Assembly (NCBI RefSeq): GCF_003269035.1 | Contig: NZ_QLTK01000006.1 | Coordinates: forward strand, 1-64,000 | DNA length: 64,000 nucleotides | From: Paraburkholderia bryophila | GTDB lineage: Bacteria > Pseudomonadota > Gammaproteobacteria > Burkholderiales > Burkholderiaceae | Reading direction: 5' to 3' | Part shown: one piece after another, positions 34,828-42,742 of the stretch | Position numbering within the stretch: the first letter of the stretch is position 1 | Layout of the letters: each line of letters begins with the position of its first letter | Position numbers and translations under genes: made by a program | Notes under the pieces: generated by a model | What the model saw: only the letters and a program-made list of their open reading frames with translations | Told to the model about the DNA's origin: nothing | Databases searched by the model: none

Positions 34828-37506
34828 TTGGCCTTTCAATCGACTTTTCCCTTCGAGACGTCCGCGGCGCGCGCGGACGCTTCGTCCTTGTTGCGCTTGC
34901 TGCCGGCTTACGAGGGACATTGGGACGAGTTACGCGACGCCTCGGGCGCCCTGCGCGAACCGTGGCGGCAGTTCTTCGAACGGCTCGGCGAAGACGGCAT
35001 CGCGCGGCTGGACGATCATCGCGCGTCGATCGCGCAGCAGATCCGCGACAACGACATCAGCTACAACGTCTACGCGGATAACGGCGAACCTCGACCCTGG
35101 GCGCTCGACCTGCTGCCGTTCCTGATCAGCGAGGAAGAGTGGGCGCATATCGAGCGGGGCGTGACGCAGCGCGCGCATCTGCTCAATGCGATCGTCGCGG
35201 ATATTTATGGGCCGCAGACCTTGCTGGAGCGTGGCCAATTGCCACCCGCGCTGGTGTTCGGGCATCCGGGTTATCTGCGTTCGGTGAAGGGCTATACGCC
35301 GCCTGGCGGCCAGTATCTGCAGGTGGTGGCGGTCGATCTGGCGCGCACGCCCGGCGGCGACTGGACCGTGATGGCGCATCGCACCGAGGCGCCGTCCGGG
35401 CTCGGCTATGCGCTCGAAAACCGGCTGATCGTGTCCACGCTGTTCGCCGACCCGTTCCGCGCGATGCGGGTGAGCCGCCTCGCGCCGACCTATTCGCAGC
35501 TCATGGCAACGCTCGTGCAGGCCGCGCAGGCGACCATGCTGCACGACAGCGAGGGCGCCGAAACCTCGGCACATATCGCGCTGCTCACGCCGGGACCGTT
35601 CAGCGAGACGTATTTCGAGCACGTATTTCTGGCGCGCTATCTCGGCGTCACGCTGGTCGAAGGTAAAGACCTGACCGTGCGCGACGACAAGCTGTATCTG
35701 AAAACCCTCGGCGGTCTCGAACGGGTGCATGTGGTGCTGCGCCGTCTCGACGACGCCTTCTGCGATCCGGTCGAACTGCGCGCCGATTCGAGCATCGGTG
35801 TCCCCGGTCTGTTGCAGGTCATGCGCGCGGGCAAGGTGATCGTCTCGAACGTGCCGGGCTCGGGCGTCGTCGAGTCGCCGGCGTTGCACGGTTTTCTGCC
35901 GGGCATCGCCGAAGTGCTGCTCGACGAAGACCTCCTGCTGCCGAGCGTGCCGACCTGGTGGTGCGGCGAAAAGGCGGCGCGCGAGCACGCTTTCGCGCGG
36001 CTCGACGAGGCGTTCATCGTGCCGACGTGGCCGGTCGGCGCGCGCGATGCGCCGCCGGGCATCGAGCAGGGCAGGCAGAAACTGTCCTCGTGGCGCGCGC
36101 GCATCGAAGCGATGCCCGACACTTATACGATCCAGCAGGCGCAGCGGTTTTCCAGCACGCCGCGTTACGAGGACGGCACGATCGGCCGCCGTCCGTCGGT
36201 ATTGCGCGTCTATGCGATCGCCGACGTCAACGGCGGCTGGCATGTGATGCCGGGCGGCTTCACGCGCATGGCCGCCGAACGCCAGACGACGGTGTCGATG
36301 CAGTACGGCGGCAGCAGCGTCGATACATGGGTCTTGTCGAGTCAGCCGACCTCGACGTTCACGCTGTTGCCTTCGCCGATGCAACCCGCCGACCTCGCGC
36401 GCAAGCATCGCACCGTGTCGAGCCGCGCGGCGGAAAACCTGTTCTGGGCCGGACGCTATGGCGAGCGCGTGGAAAACAACGTGCGGCTGTTGCGGCTGAT
36501 TCTCGGCTCGCTGGAAGGCAACGACGCCGACGCGATGTTTCCGACGCTGGTCGAACTCGCGCTGCACTGTGGGCTGGTGCAGGCCGGCGACATGGCTTTG
36601 CCGCATTCGCCGCAAGCGTTCGAACGCGCGCTGGTCGCGAATCTGAGCGAGAGCACCGGGGTGGCGAGCATCGGCCAGAATCTGGCGCGCCAGGCGCGCT
36701 CGAATGGCGAAGTGCGGGGGCGGCTGTCGAACGATCACTGGCGCACGATTCTCGCCGCGCGTAATGATTTCCGCGATGCGTTGCAGACGTTGATGCCGGG
36801 GACGGGCGGTGGCAATGGCAATTCGAATGGCAGCGCAAATGGCAGCGCAAATGGTGGTAATGGTGCGAATGGCGCCTATGGCCGTAGCGAGCGCAACGAA
36901 CGTCTCGACCGCTACGACCGCGTCACGTTGATGACCGCGCTCGAACGTCTGTCGGTGCAATTGTCGGCGATCAGCGGCGCGCAAGGTGACCGCATGACGC
37001 GCGACGAAGCCTGGCGTTTGCTGTTCGTCGGCCGGCATATCGAGCGTGTCTCGGCAATGACCTCGTTCCTGCGCGTGGTCGCCGATAAAGGTCAGCTTGC
37101 CACGCCCGCCGGCTTCGATCTGCTGCTGCAGTTATTCGACAGCACGCTGACGTATCGCTCGCTCTATCCCGGCCGTTTCGAAGTGCCGGCGCTGCTCGAC
37201 CTGCTGGTCAGCGAGCCGACCAATCCGCGTGGCATCTACGGCGTCTACGCGCGTCTGCGTAAAAAGCTCGACGAGATCGCCGTCGCGGCGGGCAGCGTGC
37301 GGCATCGTCCGTTCGCGGAATTGATGCCGCCCGCCGTGTCGTTGCCGTCGCTCGAAGCGCTGTGTACCGTCGACGAAAACGGCGTGCATAGCGACCTCAT
37401 GGCGGTGTGCGATCAGATCGGCAGCTTTGTCGGCGCCGCCGCCCACGAAATCAGCGCGCGTTACTTCAGTCACGCGAGCACCGTCGCCTCGCAGGTGTGG
37501 TCATGA
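34828..37506 (+). CDS. Circularly permuted ATP-grasp protein fused to alpha-E domain
   Basis: An 892-residue fusion. The first half (about 60-480) matches circularly permuted type 2 ATP-grasp ligases (NAIVADIYGPQTLLERGQLP, FGHPGYLRSVKGYTPPGGQY, VLRVYAIADVNGGWHVMPGG). The second half is the alpha-helical alpha-E domain, with two W/L-xxGRxxER repeats (FWAGRYGERVENNVRLLR about 536 and LLFVGRHIERVSAMTSFLR about 731). Between them (about 658-684) lies a Gly/Asn/Ser low-complexity loop absent from most relatives. The start is TTG at 34828, with no strong ribosome binding site; it follows the previous gene by 30 bp. It would activate carboxylates with ATP to form amide bonds. Confidence 0.87.
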   Translation: MAFQSTFPFETSAARADASSLLRLLPAYEGHWDELRDASGALREPWRQFFERLGEDGIARLDDHRASIAQQIRDNDISYNVYADNGEPRPWALDLLPFLISEEEWAHIERGVTQRAHLLNAIVADIYGPQTLLERGQLPPALVFGHPGYLRSVKGYTPPGGQYLQVVAVDLARTPGGDWTVMAHRTEAPSGLGYALENRLIVSTLFADPFRAMRVSRLAPTYSQLMATLVQAAQATMLHDSEGAETSAHIALLTPGPFSETYFEHVFLARYLGVTLVEGKDLTVRDDKLYLKTLGGLERVHVVLRRLDDAFCDPVELRADSSIGVPGLLQVMRAGKVIVSNVPGSGVVESPALHGFLPGIAEVLLDEDLLLPSVPTWWCGEKAAREHAFARLDEAFIVPTWPVGARDAPPGIEQGRQKLSSWRARIEAMPDTYTIQQAQRFSSTPRYEDGTIGRRPSVLRVYAIADVNGGWHVMPGGFTRMAAERQTTVSMQYGGSSVDTWVLSSQPTSTFTLLPSPMQPADLARKHRTVSSRAAENLFWAGRYGERVENNVRLLRLILGSLEGNDADAMFPTLVELALHCGLVQAGDMALPHSPQAFERALVANLSESTGVASIGQNLARQARSNGEVRGRLSNDHWRTILAARNDFRDALQTLMPGTGGGNGNSNGSANGSANGGNGANGAYGRSERNERLDRYDRVTLMTALERLSVQLSAISGAQGDRMTRDEAWRLLFVGRHIERVSAMTSFLRVVADKGQLATPAGFDLLLQLFDSTLTYRSLYPGRFEVPALLDLLVSEPTNPRGIYGVYARLRKKLDEIAVAAGSVRHRPFAELMPPAVSLPSLEALCTVDENGVHSDLMAVCDQIGSFVGAAAHEISARYFSHASTVASQVWS
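36802..36880 (+). repeat. In-frame GGN/AAT-rich simple repeat encoding a Gly/Asn/Ser linker
   Basis: The stretch contains imperfect short units, including two successive GGCAGCGCAAAT copies (36829-36852), encoding Gly-Ser-Ala-Asn. It lies inside the alpha-E part of the ATP-grasp fusion. It is likely to vary in length by slippage without breaking the reading frame. Confidence 0.65.
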
Positions 37507-38393
37507 AGAACGCGCCGACCGTGCTGTCCGTTTCGCATCGCACCACGTATCACTATTCCACGTACGTGGAGACCGCCCAGCATCTCGCGACGATCCGGCC
37601 GATCGCGTGCTCGTGGCAGCGCGTGGTGTCGCACAGCGAAAAGATCGAACCGGAACCGTCGTATCTGAACAGCCGTCTCGACGCATTCGGCAACGACGTG
37701 CTGTATTTCGCGCTCGACGCTCCGCACGAACGCCTGCAACTCGTCAGCGAAACCACGGTGGCGCTGACGCCGCGCTGGACCGACCTCGACCCGGACACCA
37801 CGCCCGCCTGGGACGAGGTGGCGCAGGCGCTGCGGTTTCGTGTGGGCGGCCAGTTCCGGCCCGAGGTGGAGTTCTGTTTCGCGTCGCCGAATATCGTGCC
37901 GCGGCCGTCGCTGCGCGCGTATGCCTTGCCGAGTTTTCCGCCCGGCATGCCGATCGCCGAAGGCGCGATCGACCTGATGCACCGCATTCACGAAGACTTC
38001 GAGTACAAGCCCTCGGCGACGATGTTCGATACGCCCGCCGAACGCGCGTTCGAATTGAAGAGCGGCGTGTGTCAGGACTTCGCGCAGGTGATGATCGGCT
38101 GTTTGCGTTCGCTGGGTCTGCCGGCGCGTTACGTGAGCGGCTATCTGCGCAACGACCCGCCGCCCGGGCAGCCGCGTTTGATCGGCGCGGATGCGTCGCA
38201 TGCGTGGGTGTCGGTGAATTGTCCCGGCAGCGGCTGGATCGACCTCGATCCGACCAACGACGTGCTGGCCGATATGGATCACGTGACGCTCGCCATCGGC
38301 CGCGATTACAGCGACGTGTCGTTGCTGCGCGGCATGATTCTCGGCGGCGGCGCGCATCGTGTGGAAGTGGGGGTGACAGTGCTTGCGCTGTAG
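37503..38393 (+). CDS. Transglutaminase-like cysteine protease family protein
   Basis: A 296-residue protein with the Bact_transglu_N beta region (SVSHRTTYHYSTYVETAQHL) and a transglutaminase core: Cys190 (KSGVCQDFA), His233 (DASHAWVSV) and Asp249 (DLDPTND). The ATG overlaps the stop codon of the ATP-grasp gene by four bases, so the genes are translationally coupled. The intact triad suggests an active peptidase or transamidase. It is probably antagonistic or complementary to the ligases of the same operon. Confidence 0.9.
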   Translation: MKNAPTVLSVSHRTTYHYSTYVETAQHLATIRPIACSWQRVVSHSEKIEPEPSYLNSRLDAFGNDVLYFALDAPHERLQLVSETTVALTPRWTDLDPDTTPAWDEVAQALRFRVGGQFRPEVEFCFASPNIVPRPSLRAYALPSFPPGMPIAEGAIDLMHRIHEDFEYKPSATMFDTPAERAFELKSGVCQDFAQVMIGCLRSLGLPARYVSGYLRNDPPPGQPRLIGADASHAWVSVNCPGSGWIDLDPTNDVLADMDHVTLAIGRDYSDVSLLRGMILGGGAHRVEVGVTVLAL

Positions 38394-38537
38394 GGCGTTC
38401 GCTTCACCGCTTCATCACCATTTCCCGCTTTACCCCTGTATCTAAGCTGTTTTCTGTCAGACGATTCGTCTCTACGTGCCGCGCGTTTCGCCGCGGCACG
38501 CTCAATTTCGCCCACTTGGGGAAATCCCTTGCCTCTT

Positions 38538-38556
38538 ATTCCCATTCAATGGGAAT
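38538..38556. promoter_or_regulatory. 19-bp perfect palindrome upstream of the IclR gene
   Basis: ATTCCCATT, C, AATGGGAAT, about 67 bp before the proposed IclR start. The size and A/T-flanked GGG core suit an operator for autoregulation, but the binding protein is not proven. A second short palindrome, AGAACGTTCT, lies at 38574-38583. Confidence 0.5.
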
Positions 38557-38622
38557 CCTATTTTTGAAAACCGAGAACGTTCTGGCATTCTGATTCCGTG
38601 ATTGATTGCGGGTGGTGTCGAC

Positions 38623-39372
38623 GTGAACGCGGAACAAAATGTGACAGGTGCAGAACGGGTTTTGCTGGTGCTGGCGGCGCTCGCCAGTCACGGCAAAGCC
38701 ATGTCGGTTAAAGATTTGCTGGCCGTGACCGGCCTTGCGCAAAGCACCTTGTACCGGCAGATCGCGCTGCTCAAGCGCTGGGGTTTCGTCGCCGAAAACG
38801 CGGGGCATTACGCGCCCGGCCCGATCAGCCTGCAACTCGCGCTCGGCTTCGATGTGAATTCGCTGCTCGTGGAAGCGAGTCGTAGCGAGATGCAGCAACT
38901 GGCGCGCGCGTCGCAGGAAAGCATCGGGCTGGTGGTCGCCGTCAAACACCAGGTAATGTGCCTCGAAATGGTCGACAGTCAGCATTCGCTGCGCTGCTCG
39001 TTCGAAAAAGGCCGCGCCGTGCCGCTTAAAGCGGGCGCGTCGGCGAAATCGCTGCTGGCCTTCATGGCCGACAAAGCGCGCAACGAAATACTCGATAGCG
39101 CGTTCGACAACGACCCCGCCGGCCGCGCCGCGATCGAAGCCGAACTCGAACAGATTCGCGCCCAGGGCTACTCGGTCAGCGACAGCGAAGTCGACCCCGG
39201 CGTGTGGGGCGTGAGCGCCCCGATCTTTCATCGCAGCGGACGCGGCGTCGGTAGCAGCGCGTCGATCACCTTGATGGCGCCGTCCACGCGCGCCACGGGT
39301 CGCGAAAGCCAATTCATCGACGGGACGCTACGTACGGCCCGCGCCATTTCCGAGCACATGCAAACCGATTGA
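38623..39372 (+). CDS. IclR-family transcriptional regulator
   Basis: A 249-residue regulator. The N-terminal winged helix is GAERVLLVLAALASHGKAMS followed by LAVTGLAQSTLYRQIALLKR, and the C-terminal IclR effector domain includes LKAGASAKSLLAFM and GVSAPIFHRSGRGVGSSASI. It lies upstream of, and in the same direction as, an amino-acid ABC importer and a formimidoylglutamase gene, the likely regulon. The start could be GTG at 38623 or TTG at 38602; I prefer the former, which has a GGGTGG spaced upstream. Confidence 0.87.
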   Translation: MNAEQNVTGAERVLLVLAALASHGKAMSVKDLLAVTGLAQSTLYRQIALLKRWGFVAENAGHYAPGPISLQLALGFDVNSLLVEASRSEMQQLARASQESIGLVVAVKHQVMCLEMVDSQHSLRCSFEKGRAVPLKAGASAKSLLAFMADKARNEILDSAFDNDPAGRAAIEAELEQIRAQGYSVSDSEVDPGVWGVSAPIFHRSGRGVGSSASITLMAPSTRATGRESQFIDGTLRTARAISEHMQTD

Positions 39373-39455
39373 TCGCCTCACGCTATTCGAGGTTGTAAGT
39401 CGATCCGGATTCCGAACGAACTGAAGAACTTGATGGACCACAAGGAGCCTACCCC

Positions 39456-40211
39456 ATGAAACTGCAACGACTGCTGTCCCTCGCCTGTGTCACGGTTGCC
39501 GTGACTTTTGCGGGCTTTTCCGGCGCCGCGTCGGCACAAACGGCCGACGTGCTGAACGTCGCTACCGACGCCACCTTCCCGCCGATGGAATTCACCGAAA
39601 ACGGCGCGCGCACCGGCTTCGACGTCGACGTCATGAACGCACTTGCCAAGGCCATGGGCAAGCGTGTGCAGTGGACCGACATCGACTTTAAAGGGCTGAT
39701 TCCCGGCCTGATCGCGCATCGCTTCGACGCGGCGATTTCCGGCATCTATATCACCGACGAACGCGCGAAAGTGGTCGACTTCACCGATTCGTACTACGCG
39801 GGCGGCCTCGTCGCGCTGGTGAAAAGCGATTCGCCGGTCAAGTCCGTGGCCGATCTGAACGGCAAGAAGGTGTCGGTGCAGGTGGGCACGAAGTCGGTGA
39901 ACTTCCTGCGCGACAACTACCCGCAGATTAATCGCGTCGAAGTCGAAAAAAATCAGGAAATGTTCGACCTCGTGGGTATTGGCCGCGCCGACGCCGCCGT
40001 GACCGGCAAGCCGGCCGCGTACCAGTTCGCGAAGACGCGCGGCGGTTTCCGCGTGCTCGACAAGCAACTGACCACTGAAGCCTACGGCATTGCCGTGCGC
40101 AAGGACGAGCCGGAACTGAAGACCGCGTTCAACACCGCGCTCGCGAAGATCAAGGCCGATGGCACCTATGCGGCGATCGTCAAGAAGTGGTTCGGCGCGA
40201 GCGCGCAATAA
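39456..40211 (+). CDS. Amino-acid ABC transporter substrate-binding protein
   Basis: A 251-residue periplasmic protein. The signal peptide (MKLQRLLSLACVTVAVTFAG then FSGAASA) is followed by the SBP family 3 opening VLNVATDATFPPMEFTENGA, and by FKGLIPGLIAHRFDAAISGI, typical of the lysine/arginine/histidine-binding group. AAGGAG precedes the ATG. It delivers substrate to the permease encoded 17 bp downstream. The presence of a formimidoylglutamase gene in the same unit hints at histidine or a histidine-derived compound. Confidence 0.9.
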   Translation: MKLQRLLSLACVTVAVTFAGFSGAASAQTADVLNVATDATFPPMEFTENGARTGFDVDVMNALAKAMGKRVQWTDIDFKGLIPGLIAHRFDAAISGIYITDERAKVVDFTDSYYAGGLVALVKSDSPVKSVADLNGKKVSVQVGTKSVNFLRDNYPQINRVEVEKNQEMFDLVGIGRADAAVTGKPAAYQFAKTRGGFRVLDKQLTTEAYGIAVRKDEPELKTAFNTALAKIKADGTYAAIVKKWFGASAQ

Positions 40212-40228
40212 ACGGTTGAGTAAATAAC

Positions 40229-40897
40229 ATGGCACTCGATTTTTCGCCGGTGATTGCCGGCTGGCCGGACATCATGCATGGCGCGCTGGTGACGGTGGAA
40301 GTCACCGCCGCCTCGCTCGCGCTGAGCTGCGTGCTGGGCCTGCTGATCGGTATCGGCCGGCTCACGCCGCAGCGGCGCGTGGTGTACGGTTTTTGCACCG
40401 CGTATCTGACGTTCTTCCGTGGCACGCCGTTGCTTGTGCAACTGTTTCTGCTGTTCTTCGGCTTGCCGCAATTCGGCATTCTGCTGCCGGCGTTTGTGTG
40501 CGGCATGCTCGGGCTCGGCTTGTATTCGGCGGCGTATGTGTCGGAGATCGTGCGTGGCGCGATTCAGTCGGTGGATCGCGGGCAGATGGAAGCCGCGCGC
40601 TCGATCGGCATGTCGTCGGGACAGGCCATGCGCGCGATCATTCTGCCGCAGGCGATCGTGCGGATGATTCCGCCGCTCGGCAACGAGTTCATCGCGCTGA
40701 TCAAGAATTCGGCGTTGGTGTCGCTGTTGACGATCGACGATCTGATGCATGAAGGCCAGAAGATCATCAGCGTGTCGTACCGCTCGCTCGAGGTGTATAT
40801 GGCGATCGCGCTGGTTTATCTGGTGTTGACACAGGCGACCAACTACGCGTTGCATCGCGTCGAGCGTCATCTGCGCGCAGGAGGGATGGTGCAATGA
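40229..40897 (+). CDS. Amino-acid ABC transporter permease
   Basis: A 222-residue HisM/GlnP-type permease with about five membrane segments and the conserved EAA-like loop [20 protein letters not shown]. It forms the membrane channel with the neighbouring binding protein and ATPase; only one permease gene is present, so it presumably acts as a homodimer. Its end overlaps the ATPase start by four bases. Confidence 0.92.
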   Translation: MALDFSPVIAGWPDIMHGALVTVEVTAASLALSCVLGLLIGIGRLTPQRRVVYGFCTAYLTFFRGTPLLVQLFLLFFGLPQFGILLPAFVCGMLGLGLYSAAYVSEIVRGAIQSVDRGQMEAARSIGMSSGQAMRAIILPQAIVRMIPPLGNEFIALIKNSALVSLLTIDDLMHEGQKIISVSYRSLEVYMAIALVYLVLTQATNYALHRVERHLRAGGMVQ

Positions 40898-40925
40898 ATA
40901 CCGTGAATACCGTGAATACCGTGGC
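40894..40925 (+). repeat. Three tandem 9-bp copies at an ATPase gene start
   Basis: AATACCGTG occurs three times directly after the first ATG, giving Asn-Thr-Val repeats and three in-frame GTG codons. It may allow multiple starts or copy-number change. Confidence 0.7.
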
Positions 40926-41688
40926 TCAGGATACGGGTCCTATCGTCAGCATTCGTGGGCTGACCAAATCGTTCGGCTCGCATACGGTGCTCAACGGCAT
41001 CGACTTCGATATCCAGCCGCAGCAGGTCGTCGTGGTGATCGGGCCGAGCGGTTCGGGCAAGAGCACATTCTTGCGCTGCTGCAATGGGCTCGAACAGGCC
41101 GAAGGCGGCACGATCGATATTTGCGGGCATCGGCTGGTCGAACAGGGCGAGATGCTCAAGGAGCGCTCGCTGAACGCGCTGCGCACGGAAGTCGGCATGG
41201 TGTTTCAGTCGTTTAATCTGTTCCCGCATCTGTCGGTGTTGCACAACATCACCGTGGGTCCGCGCATGTTGCGTGGCGCGAGCAAGGCCGAGGCCGAAGC
41301 GGCCGCCCTCGCGTTGCTGGAGAAAGTCGGGCTCGCGCACAAGGCGAACGTGATGCCGGCGAGTCTGTCGGGCGGTCAGAAGCAACGGGTGGCGATTGCG
41401 CGTGCGCTGGCCATGCAGCCACGCGTGATGCTGTTCGACGAGCCGACCTCGGCGCTCGATCCGGAACTGGTCGGCGAAGTGCTGCAAGTGATGAAGCTGC
41501 TCGCGAGCGAAGGCATGACGATGGTGGTCGTCACGCATGAAATGGGTTTCGCCAAGGAAGTGGCCGACGTGGTGGTGGTGATGGACGGCGGCGTGATCGT
41601 CGAAGCGGGACCGCCCGCGGAGATCTTCTCGGCGCCTTCGCAACCGCGCACACGGGCTTTCCTGCAGGCGGTGTTGTCGCGCGCATGA
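40894..41688 (+). CDS. Amino-acid ABC transporter ATP-binding protein
   Basis: A 264-residue GlnQ/HisP-type ATPase: Walker [10 protein letters not shown] (about 51-59), signature [16 protein letters not shown], Walker [15 protein letters not shown], and H-loop VVVTHEMGF. The N-terminus is unusual, starting [12 protein letters not shown] because of three tandem 9-bp copies, each containing a GTG. Real ABC homology only begins at [13 protein letters not shown], so initiation could occur at several nearby codons. The stop codon overlaps the start of the formimidoylglutamase gene. Confidence 0.93.
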   Translation: MNTVNTVNTVAQDTGPIVSIRGLTKSFGSHTVLNGIDFDIQPQQVVVVIGPSGSGKSTFLRCCNGLEQAEGGTIDICGHRLVEQGEMLKERSLNALRTEVGMVFQSFNLFPHLSVLHNITVGPRMLRGASKAEAEAAALALLEKVGLAHKANVMPASLSGGQKQRVAIARALAMQPRVMLFDEPTSALDPELVGEVLQVMKLLASEGMTMVVVTHEMGFAKEVADVVVVMDGGVIVEAGPPAEIFSAPSQPRTRAFLQAVLSRA

Positions 41689-42665
41689 GAGTTCCATTCG
41701 ACGACAAGGTGTGGGCCGGCCGTTCCGACGACGGCGAGCCCGGCGACACGCGGCGCGTTTTCAACCAGGTGGTGCCGTTCGGCGACGCCCGGCAGGTTGA
41801 TCGCGAAATTTGCTACGACATGCCGGTGATCGTCGGTTTCGGTTCCGACGAAGGCGTGCGTCGCAATCAGGGCCGCACGGGCGCGGCGCACGCGCCGAAG
41901 GAATTGCGGCGCGCGCTGGCGGGTTTGCCGGCGAAGTTGGCGCTGGTGTCGCTTGCCGATGCGGGTGACGTGGTGTGCGACGACGGTGACCTGGAAGGCG
42001 CGCAGCTTGAATTGGCCCAGGTGGTGAGGGATGTGCTGGCGAGTGGTGGCCGGCCGCTGGTGTTCGGCGGCGGACATGAAGTGGCGTGGGGCACGTATAG
42101 CGGATTGCGCTTGCATCAGGAGCGTGAAGCGGTCGAAGGCGCCACGTCTCATGCGTCGCGCAAGCTGCTGATCGTCAACTTCGACGCGCATTTCGATCTG
42201 CGCCAGAAGCGTCCGGCGAATTCGGGCACGCCGTTCGACCAGATTGCCGACGATTGCGCCGAGCGCGGCGTGCCGTTTAACTACGTCTGCTTCGGCATCA
42301 GCGATCTGGGCAACACCGCATCGCTGTTCGCGCATGCGGCGCAGCTCGGCGTGCGCTACGTGCTCGATGTCGATATGCAGGACGTGCATCTGCCGCAGCG
42401 CTTGCACGATCTTCAAACCCTGCTCGACGCGGCGGACGACGTCTATCTGACCATCGACCTCGATGTGCTGCCGGCGGCCACTGCGCCGGGCGTGTCGGCA
42501 CCTGCTGCGTTGGGTGTGCCGTTGTCGGTGCTCGAAGCGATGGTGCAGCGCGTACGCGCGTCCGGCAAGCTGCGCGCGGCGGATATCGCGGAGTACAACC
42601 CGTCGCTCGATCAGGACAAGCGCACGGCGAGGGTGGCCGCGCGATTGGCGTATCGATTGCTGTAG
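41685..42665 (+). CDS. hutG: Formimidoylglutamase (ureohydrolase family)
   Basis: A 326-residue ureohydrolase. [20 protein letters not shown] is a HutG-typical segment, and the binuclear manganese site is given by GGGHE (about 127-131), NFDAHFD (about 166-172) and TIDLDVLP. HutG hydrolyses N-formimino-L-glutamate to glutamate and formamide, the last step of one histidine-degradation route. The other hut genes (hutH, hutU, hutI) are absent here, so it could serve a transporter-supplied substrate or act on a related formimino or guanidino compound. The start overlaps the end of the ATPase gene. A terminator follows. Confidence 0.85.
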   Translation: MRVPFDDKVWAGRSDDGEPGDTRRVFNQVVPFGDARQVDREICYDMPVIVGFGSDEGVRRNQGRTGAAHAPKELRRALAGLPAKLALVSLADAGDVVCDDGDLEGAQLELAQVVRDVLASGGRPLVFGGGHEVAWGTYSGLRLHQEREAVEGATSHASRKLLIVNFDAHFDLRQKRPANSGTPFDQIADDCAERGVPFNYVCFGISDLGNTASLFAHAAQLGVRYVLDVDMQDVHLPQRLHDLQTLLDAADDVYLTIDLDVLPAATAPGVSAPAALGVPLSVLEAMVQRVRASGKLRAADIAEYNPSLDQDKRTARVAARLAYRLL

Positions 42666-42687
42666 CCTGGCGTGGTATGCAAAACGG

Positions 42688-42721
42688 AACGGCTCGCTGG
42701 AGTAATCCAGCGAGCCGTTTT
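42688..42721 (+). terminator. Intrinsic terminator after hutG
   Basis: A 14-bp stem, AACGGCTCGCTGGA / TCCAGCGAGCCGTT, with loop GTAA and a short T-run (42718-42721). It also ends the convergent DUF2957 gene region. Confidence 0.8.
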
Positions 42722-42742
42722 CACGTTCCGCTCACCGCACGC

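Noticed and set aside
32554..34920. 788-codon open frame on the minus strand
   Set aside because: It is fully antisense to the DUF2126 gene, is rich in Arg/His/Gln/Ala, and has no domain pattern; this is a by-product of high GC3 in the true gene. The same applies to the minus-strand frame at 34930-37038.
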